From positions 1-5,309 of the forward strand of contig CAZKXU010000127.1 in the NCBI GenBank assembly GCA_964556665.1: DNA of 5,309 nt, given 5' to 3'. Shown one piece after another: positions 1-5,309 of this stretch. The DNA is from CAZKXU01 sp964556665. GTDB taxonomy: Bacteria; Bdellovibrionota_C; UBA2361; CAZKXU01. Both the position numbers and the translations under genes were made by a program. Below the pieces are notes generated by a model that made no database searches, had not been told where the DNA came from, and saw only the letters and a list, made by a program, of their open reading frames with translations. Every line of letters begins with the position of its first letter. Position 1 is the first letter of the stretch.

Positions 1-1879
1 CATTAAGCCCAAAATCCATAAGTGACCGAGTTGGATCAAAAGTCGGCAAACTGGCTAACGTCGGTGTTAATTCAGCGATCGTCTCATTTGACGGAGCTGT
101 AGGCAGAAATCTTCCAAGCAATGTAGTTTTAACCCCATAAAAGAATCGACTGCGTTCACGGAACCGATCTAATGAGTCAAAGATAGGCAGATCGTCCTGG
201 GCCACGCTTGGCACATATGTATATTGTACGATCGGCTCAATTGTATGCTTTAAGCGCTTAAGCACAGTAGACTGATTTGCACTACCTAAAGAGGTTAATT
301 TAGTAAGCCAATTCCCCTGTTCAAGCTCATAGACACGCTCTAAATTAGTCGATATTGCGAAATTAAAATACGGTACAGTACGATCAGCGCTGCTGGCAAG
401 TTCACCGCTCTGCCCAGGTATTGTACGATCACTTAAATTATAATCGGTATAATGCAGACCAGTACCAACTGTGGTTGTAAAATAGTTCTTTAAATGAAAA
501 GGAACTGCAACTTCCGGATTAAGATCTAAGCGCCTCCCATCATAACCCTCATCCCTAGAAAATTCAGTGATGGTGGCATTACCTTTCGTTACAACCTTTA
601 AACCATATGGGTTGAAACCAAAAGGACGAAAACTCTTCATGGCACTGAGCCTAAATTCAGGCAGACGCTGCTGCACAGTATCATCATCCTCTTCGAGCGA
701 TTGATTATACTCGCTCGAAAGCTCAGCAGAGGCAAAATCTGATATTCCTACCCGGCCGACCAACCGTGAGGTTAGAAAGCGTGATGAGCGCTCTCCGATA
801 CGCTCATCCTCCAACTCGCGCAGGAATAGGTCATCGCTTATGTAATGGATATCAGATAAAACAGCGGCGGAAATTGGGCTGTCAGAAGCAGTTTGCCATC
901 CACCCTTGATGTAGCCACCAAAGCGCTGTTCATCAAAGCTCGGGTCTTGCAGTCCGTCAATCTGAGTGCCGCGCAAATCGCCATTACGCGCGCTTTCATC
1001 TGAATAAATCCCTCCCAGCTCTATTTTGGAGAAGCGGGAAAAGTTCTTTCGGCCATCTAGCCCCATTCCGAGTCGTGTTTTAGTCTCAATAAATGGTGAT
1101 GCAACCAGGTCTGTGCTATCATCAATTACTGCAAAGATAGGCTGCTTATACAAAAAGCCATCCTCACTACCGTAACCTATACTAGGCACCAATAATCCTG
1201 AACGACGTTCCTGATTTACAGGGAAGGCAAAATATGGGGAGTAAAAAAATGGCACTCCATAGAATGCCATGGTCGTTCCGTGCGTATAAGCATATCCGTC
1301 CTCAGTAATATCCGCATCATCACAATCGATACTCCATGGCGCATTTTCTTTGCCGCAATGACAGGTGGTAAAAGTTGTATCGAAGAGTTTAAGTTCTCGC
1401 TCTGAAACCTTATCTGCTTGTCGTGCCGTGACCTTATAATTGCCTTGATCCAGAATAAAATCAGCGTTTCCAAATGTTCCTGTTTCACTTTCTAGATTAA
1501 ACTTCGCATCATCTGCCGAAATATCACCACCCTCTATTGCCAGGTGCACCTTCCCTGAAAGCTCCGAATCCTTACTCTTACTATTGAAACGCCCTTCATC
1601 CGCCTCTAAGGTAAGACCCTCTTTAGTAATCACAACACCGCCTGATCCTTTAAACTCATTACTATCCTTCAAGAACTCGACCCGCGGTGCGTTGAACTGA
1701 ATCTCGTTCCCTGTGCCTTTATCACGTTTTAAAATCTCAGTTGCAGTTTTTTTCTCCTCTTTTTTTAATTCTTTACTATCTGAGCTAAAGACATTTTTGC
1801 GATCGGTCGCTTCCACCTGGGCTAGTACTAATGACGGGATAAACAGATAAAGAGACAATAGGAGTAGAACTTTTCTCAT
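1..1879 (-). CDS. lptD: LPS-assembly outer-membrane protein LptD (partial, C-terminus beyond window)
   Basis: LptD is the outer-membrane beta-barrel that, with LptE, takes lipopolysaccharide from the periplasmic Lpt bridge and inserts it into the outer leaflet. Reading the complement from the ATG at 1879 gives 626 codons with no stop, so the 3' end lies left of base 1. Seen: a signal peptide (MRK, a hydrophobic run to about residue 19, likely cleavage after LVLA20), then a charged linker. An LptA/OstA-like beta-jellyroll follows at about residues 45-160. Next comes a CHC...PW...C segment (C173, C175, W182, C186) and the family-typical GVPFFYSPYFAFP stretch (208-220) followed by RRSG. Aromatic-rich barrel strands follow, including HTIEPIVQYTYVP at 545-557. 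Family members run roughly 700-800 residues, so the last barrel strands are missing here. An AAGGA ribosome site lies 8 bases before the ATG. accD lies 70 bp upstream in the same direction, suggesting cotranscription. The family call is secure; no frameshift was found when all 626 codons were translated. Confidence 0.93.
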   Translation of the reverse strand, partial: MRKVLLLLSLYLFIPSLVLAQVEATDRKNVFSSDSKELKKEEKKTATEILKRDKGTGNEIQFNAPRVEFLKDSNEFKGSGGVVITKEGLTLEADEGRFNSKSKDSELSGKVHLAIEGGDISADDAKFNLESETGTFGNADFILDQGNYKVTARQADKVSERELKLFDTTFTTCHCGKENAPWSIDCDDADITEDGYAYTHGTTMAFYGVPFFYSPYFAFPVNQERRSGLLVPSIGYGSEDGFLYKQPIFAVIDDSTDLVASPFIETKTRLGMGLDGRKNFSRFSKIELGGIYSDESARNGDLRGTQIDGLQDPSFDEQRFGGYIKGGWQTASDSPISAAVLSDIHYISDDLFLRELEDERIGERSSRFLTSRLVGRVGISDFASAELSSEYNQSLEEDDDTVQQRLPEFRLSAMKSFRPFGFNPYGLKVVTKGNATITEFSRDEGYDGRRLDLNPEVAVPFHLKNYFTTTVGTGLHYTDYNLSDRTIPGQSGELASSADRTVPYFNFAISTNLERVYELEQGNWLTKLTSLGSANQSTVLKRLKHTIEPIVQYTYVPSVAQDDLPIFDSLDRFRERSRFFYGVKTTLLGRFLPTAPSNETIAELTPTLASLPTFDPTRSLMDFGLN

Positions 1880-1887
1880 AGAATTAT

Positions 1888-1892
1888 TCCTT
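1888..1892 (-). promoter_or_regulatory. Ribosome binding site of lptD
   Basis: On the minus strand AAGGA lies 8 bases before the ATG at 1879. It supports this start, which also yields a clean signal peptide. Confidence 0.7.
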
Positions 1893-1915
1893 AGAAGCTA
1901 TGAACAGTTACTTTT

Positions 1916-1940
1916 TAACCTAGAAAGTATAACTTAGAAA
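1916..1940. repeat. Short tandem direct repeat in the accD-lptD gap
   Basis: On the plus strand TAACCTAGAAA (1916-1926) and TAACTTAGAAA (1930-1940) match at 10 of 11 positions and are separated by GTA, a 14-bp period. They fill most of the space between the accD stop and the lptD ribosome site. On the minus strand a TATACT hexamer (1932-1927) sits across the spacer and could be a -10 box, but I see no convincing -35 box. It could be a regulator site for an internal lptD promoter or simply chance in an AT-rich gap. Confidence 0.4.
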
Positions 1941-1949
1941 GAGATATCC

Positions 1950-2801
1950 TCAGGCCCCAAACCCAAAGTTCTTTAAAATAACGGCTAATTCCTCTCTCAT
2001 TTTAGAACGGTCAATAATACGATCAAGCATGCCGTGTTCCAGTAAAAACTCAGAACGTTGAAAGCCTGGTGGCAGCTTCTGACGTATTGTTTGTTCAATT
2101 ACGCGTGGCCCCGCAAAACCGATAAGTGCTTTGGGCTCGGCCACAATAATATCCCCCAACATAGCGAACGATGCGGCCACCCCCCCTGTAGTCGGATCGG
2201 TAAGTACAGAGATATACGGGATATGCTCCTGCCCCAAGCGTGCCAGTGCAGCACTTACTTTGGCCATCTGCATTAAGGAGAAGATCCCTTCCTGCATACG
2301 CGCTCCACCAGAGGCAGATACGATTATGACCGGTCGCTTCTCAGCCAACCCGAGCTCAACCATACGAGTTAGTTTTTCCCCGACTACTACCCCCATACTC
2401 CCGCCCAGGAAGGTAAAATCGAATATACCAACCATCACAGGGATATTAAGTATCCGAGCTCTTCCAGTGACTACTGCCTCAATTGACCCGCTGCTCTTCT
2501 CTGCTCGCTTCAACCGTTCAGAGTATCTCTTCGTATCTCTAAACTCTAATGGGTCTACACTGCGAAGATTTATATCGATCTCGTCGAATGAGTGGCGGTC
2601 AGTTAATAACGGCACACGCTGACGAGCGCTTAGACGGAAGTGGTAGTTGCACTTGGTACATATTCCGAAGCTGCGCTTTAGATCTTTTGTGAAAATAATA
2701 GAGTCACACTCAGGACACTTAGTCCAAATATCATCAGGCAGTTGCAGCTTATCAGCTACATCAATCGGTTTGGGGGCTTTTTCACGTGAGAACCAGGCCA
2801 T
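1950..2801 (-). CDS. accD: Acetyl-CoA carboxylase carboxyltransferase subunit beta
   Basis: AccD pairs with AccA to form the cytoplasmic carboxyltransferase, which moves CO2 from biotin on AccB to acetyl-CoA. This gives malonyl-CoA, the committed step of fatty acid synthesis. The 283 residues begin with a Cys4 zinc ribbon (C29, C32, C48, C51), the hallmark of bacterial AccD. A crotonase-fold carboxyltransferase domain follows. Seen motifs: GGSMGVVVGEKL (133-144), SASGGARMQEG (162-172), DPTTGGVAASFAMLGD (202-217) and the GFAGPRVIEQT acyl-CoA region (228-238). The protein is about 20 residues shorter than E. coli AccD (304), lacking only a variable C-terminal tail. AccA is not in the window. 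The start is preceded by a pyrimidine-rich stretch without a clear Shine-Dalgarno sequence. In other bacteria the AccD zinc domain can bind its own mRNA, so translational control is conceivable here, but the sequence does not show it. lptD follows 70 bp downstream. Confidence 0.97.
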   Translation of the reverse strand: MAWFSREKAPKPIDVADKLQLPDDIWTKCPECDSIIFTKDLKRSFGICTKCNYHFRLSARQRVPLLTDRHSFDEIDINLRSVDPLEFRDTKRYSERLKRAEKSSGSIEAVVTGRARILNIPVMVGIFDFTFLGGSMGVVVGEKLTRMVELGLAEKRPVIIVSASGGARMQEGIFSLMQMAKVSAALARLGQEHIPYISVLTDPTTGGVAASFAMLGDIIVAEPKALIGFAGPRVIEQTIRQKLPPGFQRSEFLLEHGMLDRIIDRSKMREELAVILKNFGFGA

Positions 2802-2817
2802 AAGAGTTAAAGAGATA

Positions 2818-2874
2818 CTTTTACATGATTTGCTATAATTTTCAAGTTTAGCAGCTTACTAATCAGGCTATCAA
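2818..2874 (-). promoter_or_regulatory. Possible promoter(s) for accD-lptD
   Basis: Two weak sigma70-like pairs are visible on the minus strand upstream of accD. One is TTGATA (2874-2869) with TAAACT (2850-2845) at 18-bp spacing. The other is TTGAAA (2845-2840) with TAAAAG (2823-2818) at 16-bp spacing. Neither -10 box is good. Some promoter is expected here, because accD is the first minus-strand gene of a divergent pair, but which one works cannot be decided by eye. Confidence 0.25.
2831..2839 (+). promoter_or_regulatory. Extended -10 promoter for the Nif3-family gene and pgk
   Basis: The plus strand carries a perfect TATAAT (2834-2839) preceded by TG plus one base (2831-2832), the extended -10 form that can work without a good -35. 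No TTGACA-like hexamer lies 16-18 bases upstream. Transcription would start near 2846 and leave a leader of about 90 bases before the ATG at 2937. The element overlaps the candidate minus-strand promoter region, so the two directions may compete. Confidence 0.5.
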
Positions 2875-2936
2875 CTGCATGCAAAATCCTATCGACTATG
2901 TACATTTTCATTTTTTTTGCGGATAATGAGATTGAC

Positions 2937-3698
2937 ATGGCCTCACTTAATGCAGTTGTTTCTTACCTTGATAGCTTACTTCAGACTCAGGCCTATTCAG
3001 GTGACAGTTCGCAGAATGGCTTACAGGTAGAAGCTCTGCACCAAGAGATCAGGAAAATAGCATTCGCAGTAGATTCAGGTCTGAGTATAATCGAAGAAGC
3101 TGTGCGACTAGAAGCCGATCTACTTATCGTTCATCACGGCCTATTCTGGAAAACCCCGATCACCATAACTGGAATACTAAGTAAAAAAATCGACCTCTTA
3201 CTAGGAGCAGACTGTTCACTCTATTGTTCACATCTCCCACTAGATGGACATCTTGAAGTCGGAAATGCGGCTGAGCTTGCTCGTCTTTTTGAACTTGAGG
3301 AAATTACTCAATTTTGTGAATACGATCGGATGTACTGCGGCGCAAAAGGCTTATTCAAAAAGCCACGCACCCTTGAATATTTTCAGAAAAAATGTTCTCT
3401 TTTTACCAACAAGTCACCGCTGGTTCTGCCGTTTGGGAAAAATGAAATCTCGCGTGTAGGAATTGTAACAGGTTCTGGAGCTTTTGCATTAGATACTTGT
3501 GTAAAGGAGCGATTGGACTGCCTGATCAGCGGGGAGCCTAAACAGGCTGCATACCACCATGCCAAGGAGCTTCATATGAATGCTCTTTTTGCAGGGCATT
3601 ACGCGACAGAGACATTCGGAGTTAAGGCTTTAGCAAAGCGTCTGATGAAAGATTTCGATATAACAACCCATTTTATAGATGAAGACACAGGAATATGA
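2937..3698 (+). CDS. Nif3/YbgI-family di-metal protein (often annotated GTP cyclohydrolase I type 2 homolog)
   Basis: This cytoplasmic family forms ring-shaped oligomers with a two-metal site. Its physiological role is unsettled; some members are annotated as GTP cyclohydrolase homologs, and E. coli YbgI is the closest well-known relative I recognise. The 253 residues show the family layout: SSQNGLQVE (24-32), the metal ligand motif VHHG (H66, H67), SHLPLDGH (98-105, with H99 and D103), GEPKQ...HHA (199-209), and the C-terminal ligand motif AGHYATE (H221, E225) ending in THFID. All expected metal ligands are present. Length matches YbgI (about 247). I chose the ATG at 2937 because family proteins begin with this 'M-x-L-x-x-V-x-x-L' helix. 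An upstream in-frame ATG at 2898 would add 13 residues (MYIFIFFADNEID) with no family counterpart. Neither start has a strong ribosome site. The stop overlaps the pgk start by 4 bases, so the two genes are probably translationally coupled. The substrate cannot be read from the sequence. Confidence 0.9.
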   Translation: MASLNAVVSYLDSLLQTQAYSGDSSQNGLQVEALHQEIRKIAFAVDSGLSIIEEAVRLEADLLIVHHGLFWKTPITITGILSKKIDLLLGADCSLYCSHLPLDGHLEVGNAAELARLFELEEITQFCEYDRMYCGAKGLFKKPRTLEYFQKKCSLFTNKSPLVLPFGKNEISRVGIVTGSGAFALDTCVKERLDCLISGEPKQAAYHHAKELHMNALFAGHYATETFGVKALAKRLMKDFDITTHFIDEDTGI

Positions 3699-4870
3699 AG
3701 TACCTTAAAGATATTAATGTTGAAAATAGAAAAGTTTTGATTCGTGCGGATCTGAATGTGCCTTTGGATGATAATGGAAAGATTACCGATGACAATCGCA
3801 TTAAACAATTTTTGCCGACCCTCAAAACGATCATTGATAAAAAGGGGCGTCCAATAGTGATGTCTCATCTTGGTCGCCCTAGCGGCCGTGGGGATCTAAC
3901 CGCTTCCTTAAAGCCGATCGCTGAAAAAATGTCTGAACTAATGAAAATTCAGGTCCTGCTTGCTCCGGATTGTGTTGGTGCTGAAGTGCAGGCACTCGCC
4001 AATCAACTTGAACCTGGGCAGGTACTTCTGCTTGAAAATCTACGCTACGATAACGGCGAAAAAAATAATGATTCGCAGTTTGCAGCAAAGATTGCCGAGT
4101 TGGGTGAGGTATACATCAACGACGCCTTTGCTACAGCGCACCGCTCAGACGCTTCGATCGTATCTGTACCGAAGCACTTCAAGTTAAAAGCAGCAGGATT
4201 GCTGATGCAGAAGGAGATCGAGTATTACGAAAAAGCATTGCTCAAACCGAAGCATCCGTTGTGTGTAGTACTAGGCGGTGCAAAAGTTTCTACAAAATTA
4301 AATGCATTAATTAATATAGCAGGCTTAGCAGATAAAATAATTATCGGCGGTGCCATGGCTAATACTTTTCTTGCTGCACAAGGACTGCAGATGGGAAAGT
4401 CTCTTTACGAAAAGGATCTCTTTCCCAGTGTGCTTGAGCTTCTTGCTCGTCTTTCTAGAAGAGACTGTAAGGTATATCTGCCTGTTGATTTTATGGTTGG
4501 CCCTAGTTTGAATGCTAAGGGGCTTGCTAGAGCAGTTACAGCGCTAGAGATGCCGGCCGACTCTATGGCATTGGACATCGGACCTGCCACAAGTATTCTT
4601 TACAAAGAAGCCATCCAAACCGCGGAAACTATTATTTGGAATGGCCCAATGGGTGCATTCGAACATGAGGAGTATGCAAAGGGCACTCATGATATGATTG
4701 AATCAATAGCAGGATCGCATGGCTTAAAGGTCTGTGGTGGAGGCGATACAGATGCAGCTATTCATCAGATGGAGCTAGGTCATAAATTTGATTTCATATC
4801 AACAGGTGGTGGAGCATTTTTAGCCCTATTAGAAGGGAAAAAGCTGCCTGGGATAGTGGCTCTCGAGTAG
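3695..4870 (+). CDS. pgk: Phosphoglycerate kinase
   Basis: Pgk is the cytoplasmic glycolytic enzyme that transfers phosphate between 1,3-bisphosphoglycerate and ADP, giving 3-phosphoglycerate and ATP; it runs in reverse in gluconeogenesis and the Calvin cycle. The 391 residues are full length. The N-terminal 3-PG domain shows RADLNVP (17-23), DDNRI (32-36), SHLGRP (57-62), ENLRYDNGE (114-122) and NDAFATAHR (142-150). The C-terminal nucleotide domain shows GGAKVSTKL (194-202, K201 at the ATP site), GGAMANTF (218-225), DIGPAT, WNGPMGAFE and the GGGDT loop (348-352), followed by ISTGGGA (368-374). No catalytic residue is missing. The ATG overlaps the stop of the Nif3-family gene as ATGA. An AGGA lies only 2 bases before the ATG, so initiation probably depends on ribosomes finishing the upstream gene. 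The usual glycolytic neighbours gap and tpiA are absent from this window, and no intrinsic terminator follows. Confidence 0.98.
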   Translation: MKYLKDINVENRKVLIRADLNVPLDDNGKITDDNRIKQFLPTLKTIIDKKGRPIVMSHLGRPSGRGDLTASLKPIAEKMSELMKIQVLLAPDCVGAEVQALANQLEPGQVLLLENLRYDNGEKNNDSQFAAKIAELGEVYINDAFATAHRSDASIVSVPKHFKLKAAGLLMQKEIEYYEKALLKPKHPLCVVLGGAKVSTKLNALINIAGLADKIIIGGAMANTFLAAQGLQMGKSLYEKDLFPSVLELLARLSRRDCKVYLPVDFMVGPSLNAKGLARAVTALEMPADSMALDIGPATSILYKEAIQTAETIIWNGPMGAFEHEEYAKGTHDMIESIAGSHGLKVCGGGDTDAAIHQMELGHKFDFISTGGGAFLALLEGKKLPGIVALE

Positions 4871-4945
4871 GTTCTAACGATCTTTCTAAATATCTCTCGA
4901 TTCTGAAGCCGCCCTACTTTTCGAGGAAAAAATCTATTATTCATT
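4871..4945. other. Intergenic DNA after pgk, no gene or terminator seen
   Basis: The stretch between the pgk stop and the attC-like palindrome is AT-rich. It contains only a weak inverted pair, CTCGA (about 4897) with TCGAG (about 4920), separated by some 18 bases and followed by A rather than T. I see no coding frame, RNA gene or intrinsic terminator. Confidence 0.5.
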
Positions 4946-5014
4946 GAATAACGTTAACATTTTTTGGGGCGAGGGGCGCTCGCTACGAGCCTCCAAAAAC
5001 AATATTTGTTATGC
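4946..5014 (-). other. Candidate integron attC recombination site
   Basis: This 69-bp imperfect palindrome has the four-box layout of attC. Read on the minus strand: outer box GCATAAC (5014-5008), 8-base spacer, inner stem TTTTTGG + A + GGC (4999-4989), an 18-base central part, GCC + CCAAAAA (4970-4961), 8-base spacer, outer box GTTATTC (4952-4946). The outer boxes pair at 6 of 7 positions and carry the AAC/GTT triplets that attC needs. The inner arms pair over 10 bp with one unpaired base, A on this strand and T4992 on the other. attC sites carry an extrahelical base in this arm, which argues for the minus orientation. Against it: the R' box fits GTTRRRY only partly, spacers are 8 bases rather than the usual 5-6, and no integrase gene is in view. 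It is not a normal terminator, because T runs precede and A runs follow the stem on both strands. Confidence 0.5.
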
Positions 5015-5287
5015 AGCATTCTTTAAACCGGGTAAAGTATACCATAAAACAGAATTTAGACCAAGCAGAGCGCAAGCAACAATGTGATCTGTACTTGATA
5101 CACCTACGCTTGTTAGATCACTATAATTCGGTCCACCATCTGGCAACTCTGCCCCTCCTCTAGTTAATTGCCAATGAATGCTTTTCAATTCTATAAATCT
5201 AGGAAAGCCTACAATATTGCCTAAAACTGGTATTCCAGTAATGTTGTAATTTTGCTTTCTAGTGCTTCGCCAAATAAGTTTTTTCAC
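5009..5287 (-). CDS. Hypothetical small protein, possible gene-cassette ORF
   Basis: I do not recognise this 92-residue frame. It begins at a GTG (5287) with no visible ribosome site. The frame also stays open upstream to the window edge, so the true start may lie outside and the gene may be 5'-partial. The N-terminus is basic (MKKLIWRSTRKQ). The middle has a Gly/Pro-rich stretch with GGAELPDGGPNYSDL, and the C-terminal 25 residues are mostly hydrophobic (DHIVACALLGLNSVLWYTLPGLKNAA). There is no signal peptide or convincing membrane helix. Its TAA stop lies within the outer GCATAAC box of the adjacent attC-like palindrome, which is typical of integron cassette ORFs. It is convergent with pgk. 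Whether it is translated is uncertain, since a frame of this length can arise by chance; the placement against the palindrome is the main argument for it. Confidence 0.4.
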   Translation of the reverse strand: MKKLIWRSTRKQNYNITGIPVLGNIVGFPRFIELKSIHWQLTRGGAELPDGGPNYSDLTSVGVSSTDHIVACALLGLNSVLWYTLPGLKNAA

Positions 5288-5309
5288 GTATAGCGCGCAG
5301 CGTTGCCCC

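Noticed and set aside
1216..1488. A 90-codon minus-strand open frame.
   Set aside because: It is an alternate frame inside lptD, which reads continuously through this region with family motifs.
2131..2622. A 163-codon plus-strand open frame.
   Set aside because: It lies wholly antisense to accD, whose motifs are intact, and its translation shows no recognisable protein features.
2898..2936. An earlier in-frame ATG for the Nif3-family gene.
   Set aside because: It adds 13 residues (MYIFIFFADNEID) with no family counterpart and has no ribosome site. The start at 2937 gives the usual N-terminus and length.
3879..4187. Open frames on both strands inside pgk.
   Set aside because: They overlap the fully conserved N-terminal half of Pgk and show no independent coding signs.
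4876..4945. A second attC left of the first: GTTAGAA on the minus strand near 4882 resembles an R' box, with a CTCGA/TCGAG inner pair.
   Set aside because: No complementary R'' box (TTCTAAC-like) lies at the other end, and the arms outside the 5-bp inner pair do not pair.
4961..4999. The GC-rich hairpin between pgk and the convergent ORF as a bidirectional intrinsic terminator.
   Set aside because: On both strands the T run precedes the stem and the A run follows it, the reverse of a rho-independent terminator. The outer paired boxes also extend far beyond a terminator stem.
5009..5309. A transposase or insertion-sequence fragment at the right end.
   Set aside because: There is no catalytic motif, no terminal inverted repeat pair and no target duplication in the visible sequence.

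Overview
The window comes from a Gram-negative bacterium. It holds an LPS outer-membrane assembly gene (lptD), a Cys4 zinc-ribbon AccD carboxyltransferase subunit, a Nif3-family metalloprotein and phosphoglycerate kinase. Base composition is moderate (estimated by eye at mid-40s % GC). The protein sequences look like a non-enteric, perhaps deep-branching proteobacterium in the old 'delta' sense, but that placement is inference and weak.

Layout. Positions 1-1879 (minus) carry the first 626 codons of lptD, which runs off the left edge. Positions 1950-2801 (minus) carry accD, which reads in the same direction 70 bp upstream of lptD, so accD-lptD is probably one transcription unit. Positions 2802-2936 form a divergent promoter region with an extended -10 for the plus strand. 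Positions 2937-3698 (plus) encode a YbgI/Nif3-type di-metal protein. It overlaps pgk (3695-4870, plus) by an ATGA stop/start. Positions 4871-4945 hold nothing I can identify. A 69-bp imperfect palindrome at 4946-5014 has the layout of an integron attC recombination site. Next to it is a minus-strand open frame (5009 to at least 5287), whose stop codon lies inside the palindrome's outer box.

The four large genes are housekeeping. AccD feeds malonyl-CoA into the fatty acid synthesis that supplies lipid A and phospholipid, and LptD inserts the finished LPS into the outer membrane, so the minus-strand pair is coherent as envelope biogenesis. Pgk is the ATP-generating step of lower glycolysis, and the role of its Nif3-family partner is not settled.

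The most unusual part is the right end. The palindrome has paired outer and inner boxes plus a single extrahelical base, and in the minus orientation that base sits where attC sites carry theirs. An unrecognised small ORF ends in the outer box, as cassette ORFs often do. I read this as the edge of a possible gene-cassette array (integron or integrase-less attC cluster) beside pgk. No integrase gene is present in the window, and the call rests on structure alone.
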